A DNA stretch of 39,012 nt from JBGPYB01 sp041493035 (GCA_041493035.1 JBGPYB010000025.1:1-39012); one strand, 5' to 3'. Shown: positions 6,485 to 15,424, counted from the first letter of the stretch. Notes: generated by a model not told the origin, from the letters alone. Translations and numbers: made by a program.

Positions 6485-7419
6485 GCCGCCGCCTCGCCGC
6501 TGCCGCCGCCGAGGAGCAGATAGAGGACCGCCATCCGCACGGCGACGCCGTTCGTGACCTGATCGAGAATCACCGAGTAGGGGCCGTCGGCGACTTCGCT
6601 GGCGATCTCGACACCGCGGTTCATCGGTCCGGGATGCAGGATCACGACGTCCTTCTTGGCACGCTTCACTCGTGCCTCCGTGAGGCCGAACCGGATGTGG
6701 AACTCGCGGGTCGACGGGAAGAAGCCACCGGCCATTCGCTCCCTTTGGATTCGAAGCATCATGATGGCGTCGGCGCCCTCGACGGCTTCGTCGATGCTGT
6801 ACGTGACGGGCGCCATCGCCTCGATGCCTGGCGGGATCAGCGTCGGCGGGGCGCAGAGCACGACGTCCGCTCCCATCTTCGTGAGCAGCCAAAGGTTGGA
6901 ACGCGCGACACGGCTGTGGAGAATGTCTCCCACGATGGCCACGCGCAGCCCCTTGATGCGCCCTTTCTTTTGCCTGAGCGTCAGAGCATCCAGGAGCGCC
7001 TGGGTCGGGTGCTCGTGGGCACCATCGCCGGCGTTGACGATGGACGGACGGCAGTGGCGCGCCAGGAAATGGGGAGCACCCGAGGCCGCGTGCCTCAGGA
7101 TGATCATGTCGGGGTTCATGGCCTCGAGGTTCTTGGCGGTGTCGAGCAGCGTCTCCCCCTTCTGGGCGCTCGACGTCGCGGTGGCGATGGAAAGGCTGTC
7201 CGCCGACAAGACCCGCTCGGCCACCTCGAAGGAAGAGCGAGTGCGCGTCGAGTTCTCGTAGAAGAGGTTGATCACCGTCTTGCCCCGAAGGGTCGGGACC
7301 TTCTTGATGGGTCGATCCAGGACCTCGCGGAGCGTCTCGGCCGTGTCGAGAATCAACTGGATCTCGGCCGGCTCGAGCGGCTCGATCCCAAGGAGGTGAC
7401 GATGGGGGAAGCCGCTCAC
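6481..7419 (-). CDS. pyrB: Aspartate carbamoyltransferase catalytic subunit
   Basis: The 312-aa enzyme condenses carbamoyl phosphate with aspartate, the committed step of pyrimidine synthesis. The carbamoyl-phosphate loop FYENSTRTRSSFE lies at about residues 53-65, and HPTQALLDALTL is the second family signature (about 137). No pyrI regulatory subunit is present, as in PyrR-containing bacteria, and the next gene is pyrC. The GTG start at 7419 shares GTGA with the pyrR stop. Confidence 0.96.
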   Translation of the reverse strand: MSGFPHRHLLGIEPLEPAEIQLILDTAETLREVLDRPIKKVPTLRGKTVINLFYENSTRTRSSFEVAERVLSADSLSIATATSSAQKGETLLDTAKNLEAMNPDMIILRHAASGAPHFLARHCRPSIVNAGDGAHEHPTQALLDALTLRQKKGRIKGLRVAIVGDILHSRVARSNLWLLTKMGADVVLCAPPTLIPPGIEAMAPVTYSIDEAVEGADAIMMLRIQRERMAGGFFPSTREFHIRFGLTEARVKRAKKDVVILHPGPMNRGVEIASEVADGPYSVILDQVTNGVAVRMAVLYLLLGGGSGEAAA

Positions 7420-8024
7420 CGTGGCCTCTTCGCCGATGCCGAGGGCGCCTTCGCACGGACTTTCTCGTAGACCACGACGCGGTCCTCGCCGTCCTGCTCC
7501 TTGAGGAGCACCTGCACGGTCTCGTCTCGCGTCGTCGTGACGCTCTTGCCGACGTAGTCGGCGTGAATCGGCAGCTCGCGGTGGCCGCGGTCCACTACCA
7601 CCGCCAGCTCGATGCGCGAGGGGCGGCCGAAGTCGAGCAGCTCGCCCAGAGCAGCGCGGATGGTGCGCCCGGTGTAGAGCACATCGTCGACCAGCACCAC
7701 GACGCGTCCATCGATGGACAGAGGAATGTCCGTCCCCTTCATGACAGGGTTGGGACCGATGGCCGTGAGGTCGTCGCGATAGAGCGTGATGTCGAGAGAG
7801 CCCACTCGGGGCGCGGACCCGCTCGCCTCCTTGACGAGGCGCGCAAGCCGCCGGGCGAGCGGAACGCCGCGAGTCTCGACGCCCACGAGAACCGTTGCCG
7901 TCGGATCGGGATGACGCTCGGTAATCTCGTGGGCCATGCGGGAGAGGGCCCTCGAGAGGCGCGCCGCGTCCATGAGTTCGTGGCGCTCCCGGTAGCCCGC
8001 CGGCGCGCTCGTGCTTCCCTTCAC
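7416..8024 (-). CDS. pyrR: PyrR: uracil phosphoribosyltransferase / pyr operon regulator
   Basis: The 202-aa phosphoribosyltransferase carries the PRPP-binding motif VVVLVDDVLYTGRTIRAAL (about residues 109-127) and the N-terminal VGVETRGVPLARRLA typical of PyrR. Family members bind pyr mRNA attenuators in a UMP-dependent way and also make UMP from uracil. It has a slightly longer C-terminal tail than usual, rich in Lys, Ala and Arg. The GTG start at 8024 overlaps the previous stop in GTGA. It is an internal gene of the operon, and the operon head has no room for a leader attenuator, so RNA-based control here is doubtful. Confidence 0.93.
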   Translation of the reverse strand: MKGSTSAPAGYRERHELMDAARLSRALSRMAHEITERHPDPTATVLVGVETRGVPLARRLARLVKEASGSAPRVGSLDITLYRDDLTAIGPNPVMKGTDIPLSIDGRVVVLVDDVLYTGRTIRAALGELLDFGRPSRIELAVVVDRGHRELPIHADYVGKSVTTTRDETVQVLLKEQDGEDRVVVYEKVRAKAPSASAKRPR

Positions 8025-8350
8025 GCGACCTTCCCCCCGTCGGGAAGGGGCCGCTCGGGAATGAGAAGAACGTTCTCCCCCTTTCCGTCGTCGACGGCCA
8101 GGACCAGAACCTCGGACTCGAAGCCCGCTACCTGTTTCGCCGGGACGTTGACCACCGCGGCGACCTGGAGACCGACGAGGTCCTCGGTTTCGTAGAGGTC
8201 GGTGATGCGAGCGGCGGAGCTCCTGCTGCCGAGGCTGCCGAAGTCGATGGTGAGAGCGAAGGAGGGTCGCCGCGCTCCTCGGAGGACTCGGGCTGCAACG
8301 ATCGTCCCGACCCGGATGTCGAGGGCGAGGAAATCGTCGACCGTGGCCAA
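8021..8350 (-). CDS. CsaA-like tRNA-binding OB-fold protein
   Basis: The 109-aa product is a single OB-fold of the EMAP-II/Arc1p C-terminal tRNA-binding type. The opening MATVDDFLALDIRVGTIV and the later VNVPAKQVAGFESEVLVLA match CsaA and related stand-alone proteins, which bind tRNA and have been described as secretion chaperones. A TTG codon at 8350 is the start suggested by alignment to family N-termini. It is coupled to pyrR by a 4-bp overlap and follows the HAD gene by 48 bp. Confidence 0.88.
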   Translation of the reverse strand: MATVDDFLALDIRVGTIVAARVLRGARRPSFALTIDFGSLGSRSSAARITDLYETEDLVGLQVAAVVNVPAKQVAGFESEVLVLAVDDGKGENVLLIPERPLPDGGKVA

Positions 8351-8398
8351 AGCGCGCGGATCGTACCCCGAGAGAGAGGGAGGAACAAGCGAGGCCCG

Positions 8399-9088
8399 TC
8401 AGCCGAGGATCGCGCGAAGGGACGTCTCGGTGTCACCGAAATCCGGCAGCAGCGCATCGGGAGACTCCGCCGCGAGGGTTTCGGGCCTCGTCTTGCCGGA
8501 GGCGACCGCGACGGAACGGACCCCCAGACCGCGACCGCAGCGAACGTCGTGGATCGAATCCCCCACCACGACGATCCGTTTCCCTTCGAAGCGAAGCCCC
8601 GTCGCCACCTGGGCGCGGTCCACGGCGACCGCGGGAAGCTGGTGTCGGTCTTCGTGGTCCGAACCGTATGCGCCGAAGCCAAAGTGGCCGTTCACCCCCA
8701 GGGGCTCCAGCTTGAGGCGGGCGCAGGCCTCCAGGTTCCCGGTCAGTAGGCCGAGGGTTACCTGGGGATCTTCTTCGAGCGCCGCCAGGAGCGCGCCGAT
8801 CCCCGGCTTCGGCCGAACGTGTTCGGGACGAAGGGCCGCGGCGAGGCGTTGCTGATAGAGATCGAGCGTCGGCGCCATCCGCCGGTCGATCTCTTCGGAG
8901 GAGAAGGCAGCCGACGTCATGAGCTCTCGAACGATCAACGGGTCCGTCTTCCCGGAGTAGTCGTACCCCTCCACCTTACCCGTAACGCCGAAGATCTCGC
9001 GAAGAGCCTCCCCGAGAGCGCGGCCCGACACGCCGCTCGCTGAGAGCAGCGTGCCGTCGATGTCGAACAGAACCAAGCGCCGGATCAA
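8399..9088 (-). CDS. HAD-family phosphatase (phosphoglycolate phosphatase-like)
   Basis: The 229-aa haloacid dehalogenase-like hydrolase has the nucleophile motif LFDIDGTLL at residues 6-14, LLTGN (motif II, about 118), a conserved lysine region, and VVVGDSIHDVRCG (motif IV, about 175). It probably dephosphorylates a small metabolite; the substrate cannot be read from the sequence. The TTG start at 9088 shares TTGA with the stop of the upstream gene and is preceded by GAGGAG. The frame continues upstream only as a shadow of the preceding gene. Confidence 0.88.
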   Translation of the reverse strand: MIRRLVLFDIDGTLLSASGVSGRALGEALREIFGVTGKVEGYDYSGKTDPLIVRELMTSAAFSSEEIDRRMAPTLDLYQQRLAAALRPEHVRPKPGIGALLAALEEDPQVTLGLLTGNLEACARLKLEPLGVNGHFGFGAYGSDHEDRHQLPAVAVDRAQVATGLRFEGKRIVVVGDSIHDVRCGRGLGVRSVAVASGKTRPETLAAESPDALLPDFGDTETSLRAILG

Positions 9089-10908
9089 GGAGTCTCCTCG
9101 TCCATGGGGACGACGCGCGGGTCGGCGGTTCCGGCCACGGGAGTGACGGCCAGGCTCTCGTAGCTCGGGACGAAGGCCACGGGGTGGGCGCGAGCGAAGT
9201 CGTCGTCGAGGATCTCGGTCAAGACGCGCCCTTCCATGTCGCGAGCCACCGGGAGACCCATCAAGTAGAGGACGGTCGGTGCGATGTCCAGGACCGACGC
9301 CGACGAGACGGCCACTCCGGGCCGGATCCCGTCGCCTACGGCGATGAGAAGGCCGTCCGGGCCGCCGTCGTGGGTTCCACCGAGGGCCGGACCGCCACCG
9401 ACCCAGCCGAGGGTTCGCCTCCAGAGCGGCGCGGGTTCCATTCCATAGGCGGAGACCACGAGCAGGATCTCTCCGGGTCGGAGCCCCCGTTCGAGATCGC
9501 CGACCCACTGGCTGAGGAGGGTGAGGTAGCGGTCGATCACGTGACCGTAGCGGCGCGCCTCCTTCGGGGGAACGTTGCCGAACACCTCGGGCCTCGCATA
9601 GCGCAGGAACGAGTGTCCGACGACGTCGAGGCCATAGAAGTAGGTCGCGAAGAACGGCGGGTCGTACGCCGACCGGAGGAGAGATCCCGCGCGCTGATAC
9701 GTCATGTCGGGCGCCAGTGCCCGCTCGACGAGCTCGCGCTTCCATGGAACCGGGTCGCTTGGAAGGTCGACGGAAAGGTCGACGAACTGGGCCAGGAGCT
9801 TCGGGTCGACGTCGCTCGGCTGAACGATGCGCGTGCGCGCCTCGGCCAGAAGGTCAGGAGGGAACAACGGTTGAGGATCGCCGGAGCGCTCGTGCCCCAG
9901 CAAGTGAAAGGCGCTCGAGAGCATGAAGCCCTGGACCTTCTCCGGGGGATGCGTCCCCCAGAACCTCACGATCCCGCTTCGAATACCGAAGGCGTTCAAC
10001 GCGTTCCACAGGGCGCGACGCTTTCTCGATGCCGCGCCGAGGGGCTCGGTGGACACGAGACCCGCCCGTTCCAGGGCGCTGACGAAGGCACCCTTGGGGA
10101 GAAGCTCGAAGACCGTGGGCGAGCCTCGGAGACGGTAGGCTTCGAAGCTCTTGATCCCGTGGTCCCTGGGAAGGCGCCCGGTGAAAATGCTCGTCCAGAC
10201 CGGCGGTCCTTCGGTCGGGCGAAGCGTCGCGAGCGGCCCGTAGGAGCCACGCTTCAGAAGCCGGCCCAGGATCGGGAGCGTCCCGCGAGCGACACCGTCG
10301 TCCACCATCGCCGGTCCGAGGCCGTCGATCCCGATAAGGATGATCCGTCGCGTGGGCTGGACGCGGTCGGTCGCGACGGGCACCGGGCGGGGCGGGGGTC
10401 CGGGCGCGGGCTTTAGAGCCAGCGGCACGACCACCGCCGACGCCGAGGCGAGAATGGCCAGGGGCGCCGCCATCCACCGTCCTCGCCGCGGGAACAAGAA
10501 TGTGTCGATCGAAATGGCCATGAGCACGAGGGCGGCGCCGGTCACCGTCACGGCCGATGCCGCCATCGCCCGGACGAACTCCGGAGGGATCGAATGACGG
10601 TAGCCGAAGAGGTTCAGCCAATGAAGCCCGCTCGAAAGGGAGAGAGCCACGAGAGCCATGGTCGTGAACCACGGCAGGCCGTCGACCGGCGGGCGGACGG
10701 GGCGCCATCCCGTGGCGGCGGCGGCGAGGCCCAAAGCGAAGAAGGCCACGGTTCCCAGGACGACGTACGGGACGAAGAGGCAGAGGAGGAGAGCCGATCC
10801 GTCGCGGACGAGTCGGGCTTCGGGGTTCAGGAAGAGCGTGAGGATGACGATGTTGGCCGCCAGGAGCGACGAGGCCAGAGCGGCGCTGCGCAGGGTCCGG
10901 AACACCAT
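9085..10908 (-). CDS. Membrane-anchored alkaline phosphatase superfamily protein
   Basis: This 607-aa protein has about five transmembrane helices in residues 8-165 and a large, probably periplasmic, phosphodiesterase/nucleotide-pyrophosphatase-type domain at about 185-590. The metal site begins with IGIDGLGPAMV (about 192). The catalytic Thr lies in EGPPVWTSIFTGRLPRDHG (about 234-252), followed by YGLDVVGHSF and a late GTHDGGPDG histidine motif. Substrate is unknown. It is the first gene of the leftward operon that includes pyrRBC and diverges from pyrK across 70 bp. A perfect TATAAT lies 11 nt upstream of its ATG, with no Shine-Dalgarno sequence. Confidence 0.82.
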   Translation of the reverse strand: MVFRTLRSAALASSLLAANIVILTLFLNPEARLVRDGSALLLCLFVPYVVLGTVAFFALGLAAAATGWRPVRPPVDGLPWFTTMALVALSLSSGLHWLNLFGYRHSIPPEFVRAMAASAVTVTGAALVLMAISIDTFLFPRRGRWMAAPLAILASASAVVVPLALKPAPGPPPRPVPVATDRVQPTRRIILIGIDGLGPAMVDDGVARGTLPILGRLLKRGSYGPLATLRPTEGPPVWTSIFTGRLPRDHGIKSFEAYRLRGSPTVFELLPKGAFVSALERAGLVSTEPLGAASRKRRALWNALNAFGIRSGIVRFWGTHPPEKVQGFMLSSAFHLLGHERSGDPQPLFPPDLLAEARTRIVQPSDVDPKLLAQFVDLSVDLPSDPVPWKRELVERALAPDMTYQRAGSLLRSAYDPPFFATYFYGLDVVGHSFLRYARPEVFGNVPPKEARRYGHVIDRYLTLLSQWVGDLERGLRPGEILLVVSAYGMEPAPLWRRTLGWVGGGPALGGTHDGGPDGLLIAVGDGIRPGVAVSSASVLDIAPTVLYLMGLPVARDMEGRVLTEILDDDFARAHPVAFVPSYESLAVTPVAGTADPRVVPMDEETP

Positions 10909-10919
10909 GAGGAGAGGCG

Positions 10920-10967
10920 ATTATAGTCGGCCCGTGGGCGGGCGCCCCCCTCTCTTCGGGTTATGAT
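10920..10967. promoter_or_regulatory. Divergent promoter region of the two pyr transcripts
   Basis: On the minus strand TATAAT (10925-10920) lies 11 nt before the ATG of the phosphatase-like gene. On the plus strand TATGAT (10962-10967) lies 11 nt before the ATG of pyrK. Neither has a convincing -35. Initiation at the usual distance would leave leaders of only a few nucleotides, so no PyrR attenuator can be encoded ahead of either transcript. Confidence 0.45.
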
Positions 10968-10978
10968 CGTCAGTCGCG

Positions 10979-11818
10979 ATGCCCGTGAACCGTCACGTCC
11001 CCCTGGTGCGCCACGAACCCTTGGGCGGCCCCTACATTCTCTTGACCTTTCGCCATCCCGAGATTGCGCTCGGAGCGCGCCCCGGCCAGTTCGTCATGAT
11101 CAAGGCCGGGACGTCGGCCGAACCGCCTCTGCGGCGGCCGTTCTCGGTCCTCAAGACGAACGCGACCGACGAGACGTTCACGCTCTTCGTCAAAGTGGTG
11201 GGACAGGGAAGCCGCGCACTCGCGGCGCTTCGGCCTGGCGACCTGGCCCAATGCCTGGGACCTCTCGGCCGTCCCTTCGATCTCCCGGCAGACGGCGCCG
11301 AGGCGATCATGGTAGCGGGGGGATATGGCATCGCACCCTTCCTCATGCTGTCCGAGGAGCTTCGGCGCCGGAGCAGAGTCGGACGAGTCTTCTACGGGGG
11401 TCGAACGGCGGGCGACCTGCAGGTCCGCGAGCCGTTCGCGGGCCTTGGCGTGACCCTCGTCCCCGCGACCGAGGACGGAACCCTGGGCCACCCTGGGCGC
11501 GTGACCGAGCCCCTCGAGGCCTACCTCGACGGCGGCGGGACTCCGGCGGCCCTCTACGCGTGCGGCCCCGACGCGATGCTTCACGCGGTCGCGCGGATCG
11601 CGGAGACACGAGGTCTCCCCTGCCAGGTGAGCCTCGATCCGTGGATGGGGTGCGGCATCGGAACCTGCCTCGGGTGCGTCGTCTTCACCCAGGGGGCCGA
11701 CCAGGCGCGGCCGAAGTACCGATGCGCCTGCACCGAAGGGCCCGTCTTCGACTCGCGGGTGGTGGTCTGGAGCGGCGACGACGCTTCGGCCGCCCGTCGA
11801 GCGGGGGGGCGGCCATGA
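10979..11818 (+). CDS. pyrK: Dihydroorotate dehydrogenase electron transfer subunit
   Basis: The 279-aa iron-sulfur flavoprotein passes electrons from PyrD to NAD+. It has a ferredoxin-reductase-like FAD domain (RRPFSVL, about residue 52) and an NAD domain starting at VAGGYGIAPFL (about 110). The C-terminal [2Fe-2S] site has the family spacing CGIGTCLGCV with a further cysteine in YRCACTEGPVF. It is directly coupled to pyrD through an ATGA overlap, which supports a type 1B heterodimer. The ATG at 10979 lacks a clear ribosome binding site. Confidence 0.94.
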   Translation: MPVNRHVPLVRHEPLGGPYILLTFRHPEIALGARPGQFVMIKAGTSAEPPLRRPFSVLKTNATDETFTLFVKVVGQGSRALAALRPGDLAQCLGPLGRPFDLPADGAEAIMVAGGYGIAPFLMLSEELRRRSRVGRVFYGGRTAGDLQVREPFAGLGVTLVPATEDGTLGHPGRVTEPLEAYLDGGGTPAALYACGPDAMLHAVARIAETRGLPCQVSLDPWMGCGIGTCLGCVVFTQGADQARPKYRCACTEGPVFDSRVVVWSGDDASAARRAGGRP

Positions 11819-12753
11819 AGCTCTCCGTCGACATCGCGGGGCTCCATCTCAAGAACCCTCTCATCGCGGCCTCGGGGACCTTCGGGTACGGCGTCGAGTA
11901 TGAGGGGATCCTGGATCTCTCGGTCCTCGGCGGCATCGTGTCCAAGGGGCTCTATCTCGAGGCCCGCGATGGTTGCGCCACGCCGCGCATCGTCGAGACG
12001 CCGTCGGGGCTTCTGAACGCCATCGGCCTGCAAGGCGTGGGTGTGCGGGCCTTTGTCCACGACGTCCTTCCGCGGCTGGCTCACGCCAATACCGCGATCC
12101 TCGTCAACGTCTGCGGCGACACCGTCGAAGAGTACGCGGAGGTGACTCGGATCCTCGACCAGGCTTCCGGCGTAGCGGCGATCGAGATCAACATCTCCTG
12201 CCCCAACGTCAAGAAGGGAGGGATGGCCTTCGGCGGCGACCCGAGAATGACCCACGAGGTCGTGGCCGCGGTGCGCAAGGCCACGCGGTTGCCGGTCATC
12301 CCGAAGCTGTCTCCCAACGTCGGTGACATCGCGGTCTTCGCCCGTGCGGCCGAGGAGGCCGGCGCCGATGCGCTCTCGTGCATCAACACGCTTCTGGGGC
12401 TGGCCATCGACGTCGAGTCGCGCCGACCCAAGCTCGCCTTCGGGACCGGAGGGCTCTCGGGACCCGCGATACGACCGGTGGCGGTGCGCATGGCGTGGCA
12501 GGCCGCGCGCGCCGTGAAGATCCCCATCCTTGGAATCGGCGGAATCACCTCGGCGCAGGACGCTCTCGAGTTCCTCATCGCGGGCGCGAGTGCCGTGCAG
12601 GTTGGAACGGCAAACTTCGTGGACCCCGGCGTCTACGACAGCATCCTCGAGGGGCTGCGGGAGTATCTGGAGCGCCACGGGCTCGATGACATCGGCGCGG
12701 TGGTGGGAACGCTCGCTTATCCCGGGGACGCCCCATCGTGCGACACGCCATGA
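11815..12753 (+). CDS. pyrD: Dihydroorotate dehydrogenase, type 1B catalytic subunit
   Basis: The 312-aa FMN enzyme oxidises dihydroorotate to orotate. The motif NPLIAASGTFGYG (about 14-26) and EINISCPNVKKGG (about 123-135), containing the active-site cysteine used by class 1 enzymes, are clear. FMN-binding ILGIGGI and AVQVGTANF follow near the C-terminus. Its length and the adjacent pyrK identify it as the NAD-linked 1B type. The start overlaps the pyrK stop and the stop overlaps the pyrF start, each in ATGA. Confidence 0.96.
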   Translation: MKLSVDIAGLHLKNPLIAASGTFGYGVEYEGILDLSVLGGIVSKGLYLEARDGCATPRIVETPSGLLNAIGLQGVGVRAFVHDVLPRLAHANTAILVNVCGDTVEEYAEVTRILDQASGVAAIEINISCPNVKKGGMAFGGDPRMTHEVVAAVRKATRLPVIPKLSPNVGDIAVFARAAEEAGADALSCINTLLGLAIDVESRRPKLAFGTGGLSGPAIRPVAVRMAWQAARAVKIPILGIGGITSAQDALEFLIAGASAVQVGTANFVDPGVYDSILEGLREYLERHGLDDIGAVVGTLAYPGDAPSCDTP

Positions 12754-13454
12754 CTCCGAGAGACCGACTCATCGTCGCCCTCGACCTGCCCGGGGCCGAC
12801 GCGGCGCGGCGCCTGGTCGATCGCCTCGCCGGGCGGGTCGGGATGTTCAAGATCGGGAAGCAGCTCTTCACCGCGGCCGGGCCGACTCTGGTGAGCGAGC
12901 TGGTCACACGGGGCGAGAAGGTCTTTCTCGATCTCAAGTACCACGACATCCCCAACACCGTCGCCGGGGCCGTGAGGGCCGCGGTGAGCCTCGGGGTCTC
13001 CCTGGTCGACGTCCACGGTCTCGCGGGCCGGGCGGCCATCGAGGCCGCGGTCAAAGCCGTCGGAGAGGCCCCGACCCGCCTGATCGCCGTCACGGTGCTG
13101 ACCAGCCACGACGATGCGACGCTGGCGGAGATCGGCCTGCACGGTCCCCTATCTGAGGCCGTGCGGCGGCTGGCGCTTCTCGCCCGGGGAGGCGGCGCTC
13201 ACGGGGTCGTCGCGTCCCCCCACGAAGTGCGCCTCATCCGCGAAGCGTGTGGCGAGGGCTTCCTCATCGTGACGCCCGGCGTTCGTCCGGCGGGGGCAGC
13301 GATGAGAGACCAGGCTCGCGCCGCGACACCGTCCGCGGCCCTTTCCGCCGGCGCCGACTACATCGTGGTCGGCCGGCCGATCACCGAAGCGGCCGACCCT
13401 CCGGCGGCCACCGAGGCCATCGTCGAAGAGATGGCCGCAGCACTCCGCCCCTGA
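12750..13454 (+). CDS. pyrF: Orotidine 5'-phosphate decarboxylase
   Basis: The 234-aa enzyme decarboxylates OMP to UMP, the last step of the pathway. The catalytic Asp-Lys-Asp array is in FLDLKYHDIPNTV (about residues 57-69). Phosphate binding is by TPGVRP (about 176) and YIVVGRPIT (about 206). The ATG at 12750 overlaps the pyrD stop. A GTG four codons earlier is possible but breaks the consistent ATGA coupling. pyrE, needed for the preceding step, is not in the window. Confidence 0.95.
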   Translation: MTPRDRLIVALDLPGADAARRLVDRLAGRVGMFKIGKQLFTAAGPTLVSELVTRGEKVFLDLKYHDIPNTVAGAVRAAVSLGVSLVDVHGLAGRAAIEAAVKAVGEAPTRLIAVTVLTSHDDATLAEIGLHGPLSEAVRRLALLARGGGAHGVVASPHEVRLIREACGEGFLIVTPGVRPAGAAMRDQARAATPSAALSAGADYIVVGRPITEAADPPAATEAIVEEMAAALRP

Positions 13455-13458
13455 CGCC

Positions 13459-13488
13459 TTGACCCCGCGCGAACAGCGGTGATAGACT
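13459..13488 (+). promoter_or_regulatory. Promoter of cytochrome-FTR1 gene
   Basis: TTGACC (13459-13464) and TAGACT (13483-13488) are spaced by 18 bp. The ATG at 13499 lies 10 nt after the -10, with no Shine-Dalgarno sequence, which suggests a leaderless or near-leaderless mRNA. No clear Fur box was identified by eye. Confidence 0.5.
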
Positions 13489-13498
13489 TGAGTTGAAC

Positions 13499-15424
13499 AT
13501 GGATTTCAATTTCAGATCCATGACGTGGGGTGCGGCCGCCAGCCTCCTGGCCGTCGGCTGTTCCCGGCAACCGGCTCCGGCGCAGCCGCCGGACGGCGGG
13601 GACGCCCAGAGATTGGCGGCCCTCGTCGACTACGTGGGCGGAGACTACGCCCGCGCGGTGCACGATGGCGTCGTAGCCGTCCCCTCCGAATACGAGGAGC
13701 AGCGCCGCTTCGCCGCGGACGCGCGGCGTCTCGGTTCGACCCTGGCCGGCGCCCAGACAACGGCCGACGATCCCCTCTTGTCCCACCTCGCCCGGCTCGA
13801 GGCTCTCGTCGAGGCCAGGGCCGATCCCACCGACGTCGCCCGAGAATCCCACGCGACGCGGGAGTTGGCCGTGGGGCGCTTCAACCTCCCGACGACGCCC
13901 TCGGCACGCCCTTCCGCCCCCCGGGGCGAAGCCCTCTTTCGCGAGAACTGCCTGGTCTGCCACGGCGTCCACGGGGACGCCCGGACGGAGCGTGCGAAGA
14001 CCCTCGACCCTGCCCCGGCCAGCTTCCGGGACCGGTCGCGCCTCGACAAGCTCTCGCCTTACCGCGTCTACAACGCCCTCACCTTCGGTGTCCTGGGGAC
14101 GGGAATGGCGGCGTTCGAGTCGCTTTCGCCCGTCGAGCGCTGGGACCTGGCGTTCTACGTCTTCCGCCTGGGCCACGAGGGAGAGGACGCCCAAGGGCCT
14201 GTCTCCCTCCCTTTGGGCAGTTTGGCCTCGCTGTCGGACCACGAGGTGCTTGAGAGCCTCCACGCCGAAGGCCACCCGCAGCCCCGGGCCGGGCTCGTGT
14301 ACGCCCGACGGGAGGCCGCGTTCGCCGAGCCCCCCGCGGGAGCGGGGATCGGGCGGGCGCGCCGGCTGGCGCGCGAGGCGGCGGCCGCGTTCGACGGCGG
14401 GCAACCAGCCGAGGCCGACCGACTCGCCATCGACGCGTACCTCCAGGGCTTCGAGCCCGTCGAACCCGGACTGCGCGCGAGAGACTCCGCGGGGACCCAG
14501 GCCGTCGAGGCTGCGTTCCGCGACCTGCGCGGCGCCATGGCGCAGCGGGAGCGGGCCGCCGTCCGCGCCCAGGCCGTGGCTCTGGATGCGCTCCTCGTCC
14601 GCATGGCCGACGGAGAGCAGCGCCCGGCGATCCCCTTCACGGCCGCGGCACTGATCTTCTTCCGCGAGGGGATCGAGGCCGCGCTCCTCGTCGGCGCCCT
14701 CCTGGCGGCCGTACGCAAGCTCGGCCGCGACGAGGCGGCTCGCTACGTCCATGCCGGCTGGATGGCGGCGCTGCCGGCCGGACTCGCCACGTGGTGGATA
14801 TTCGAACGGGCGCTGTCGTTCGGCGCCGACCGGCGCGAGCTGATGGAGGCCGTCGTCGCCCTCCTGGCCGCGGCGGTCCTCTTTTCGGTGAGCTTCTGGA
14901 TGATCTCCAAGGCGGAATCGCGCCACTGGATCGCGTACCTGAAGCGCAACGTGGAGGACAGCATCGGCCGGCGCAGCCTCTTCGTCCTGGCGGGCCTCTC
15001 GTTCCTGGCGGTCTATCGAGAGGCCGCGGAGACGGTGCTCTTCACGCAGGCGCTCCTTCTCGAGGCGGGCTCCGCCCGCGGCGAGGTCTGGGCCGGAGCG
15101 GCCGCCGGCATCGCGGTCGTCGTGGCCCTCTCACTACTCATGAGCCGCACGGTCCTGAGGCTGCCGCTGGGGCCCTTCTTCGCGGTCTCGAGCGTGCTTC
15201 TCTGCGGGCTCGCCATCTCGTTCGCCGGCGCCGGAATGCACTCCCTCGTCGCCGCGGGGTACCTTCCGCCCCGCCCGATCCACTTCCCCGAGGTCCCGTG
15301 GATGGGAATTCACCCGGACCTGAGCGGGCTTGTCGTCCAGCTGGCGATCGTCGCGATCGTGGCCGCGGCTGGCGTGGCTTCCCTCCGCCGTCACCCCGCG
15401 GAAGCGCGGCAGGGCAGCCGCTGA
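13499..15424 (+). CDS. Cytochrome c-FTR1 iron permease fusion lipoprotein
   Basis: The 641-aa protein joins an exported cytochrome c module to an FTR1-type iron permease. The N-terminus ends in the lipobox LAVGC (C21). A single haem-binding CLVCHG lies at 151-156. The C-terminal part (from about 380) has about seven membrane helices with the paired iron-transport motifs REGIE (389-393) and REAAE (507-511), matching the REXXE motifs of FTR1. FTR1 permeases import ferric iron coupled to ferrous oxidation, and the cytochrome could accept those electrons; that coupling is inferred. ATG at 13499 is preferred to the TTG two codons upstream. Confidence 0.85.
   Translation: MDFNFRSMTWGAAASLLAVGCSRQPAPAQPPDGGDAQRLAALVDYVGGDYARAVHDGVVAVPSEYEEQRRFAADARRLGSTLAGAQTTADDPLLSHLARLEALVEARADPTDVARESHATRELAVGRFNLPTTPSARPSAPRGEALFRENCLVCHGVHGDARTERAKTLDPAPASFRDRSRLDKLSPYRVYNALTFGVLGTGMAAFESLSPVERWDLAFYVFRLGHEGEDAQGPVSLPLGSLASLSDHEVLESLHAEGHPQPRAGLVYARREAAFAEPPAGAGIGRARRLAREAAAAFDGGQPAEADRLAIDAYLQGFEPVEPGLRARDSAGTQAVEAAFRDLRGAMAQRERAAVRAQAVALDALLVRMADGEQRPAIPFTAAALIFFREGIEAALLVGALLAAVRKLGRDEAARYVHAGWMAALPAGLATWWIFERALSFGADRRELMEAVVALLAAAVLFSVSFWMISKAESRHWIAYLKRNVEDSIGRRSLFVLAGLSFLAVYREAAETVLFTQALLLEAGSARGEVWAGAAAGIAVVVALSLLMSRTVLRLPLGPFFAVSSVLLCGLAISFAGAGMHSLVAAGYLPPRPIHFPEVPWMGIHPDLSGLVVQLAIVAIVAAAGVASLRRHPAEARQGSR

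Noticed and set aside
13358..14926. Long minus-strand open frame across the cytochrome-FTR1 gene
   Set aside because: It is an antisense shadow of a clear gene in G+C-rich DNA; the translation is Arg/Gly-rich without recognisable motifs.
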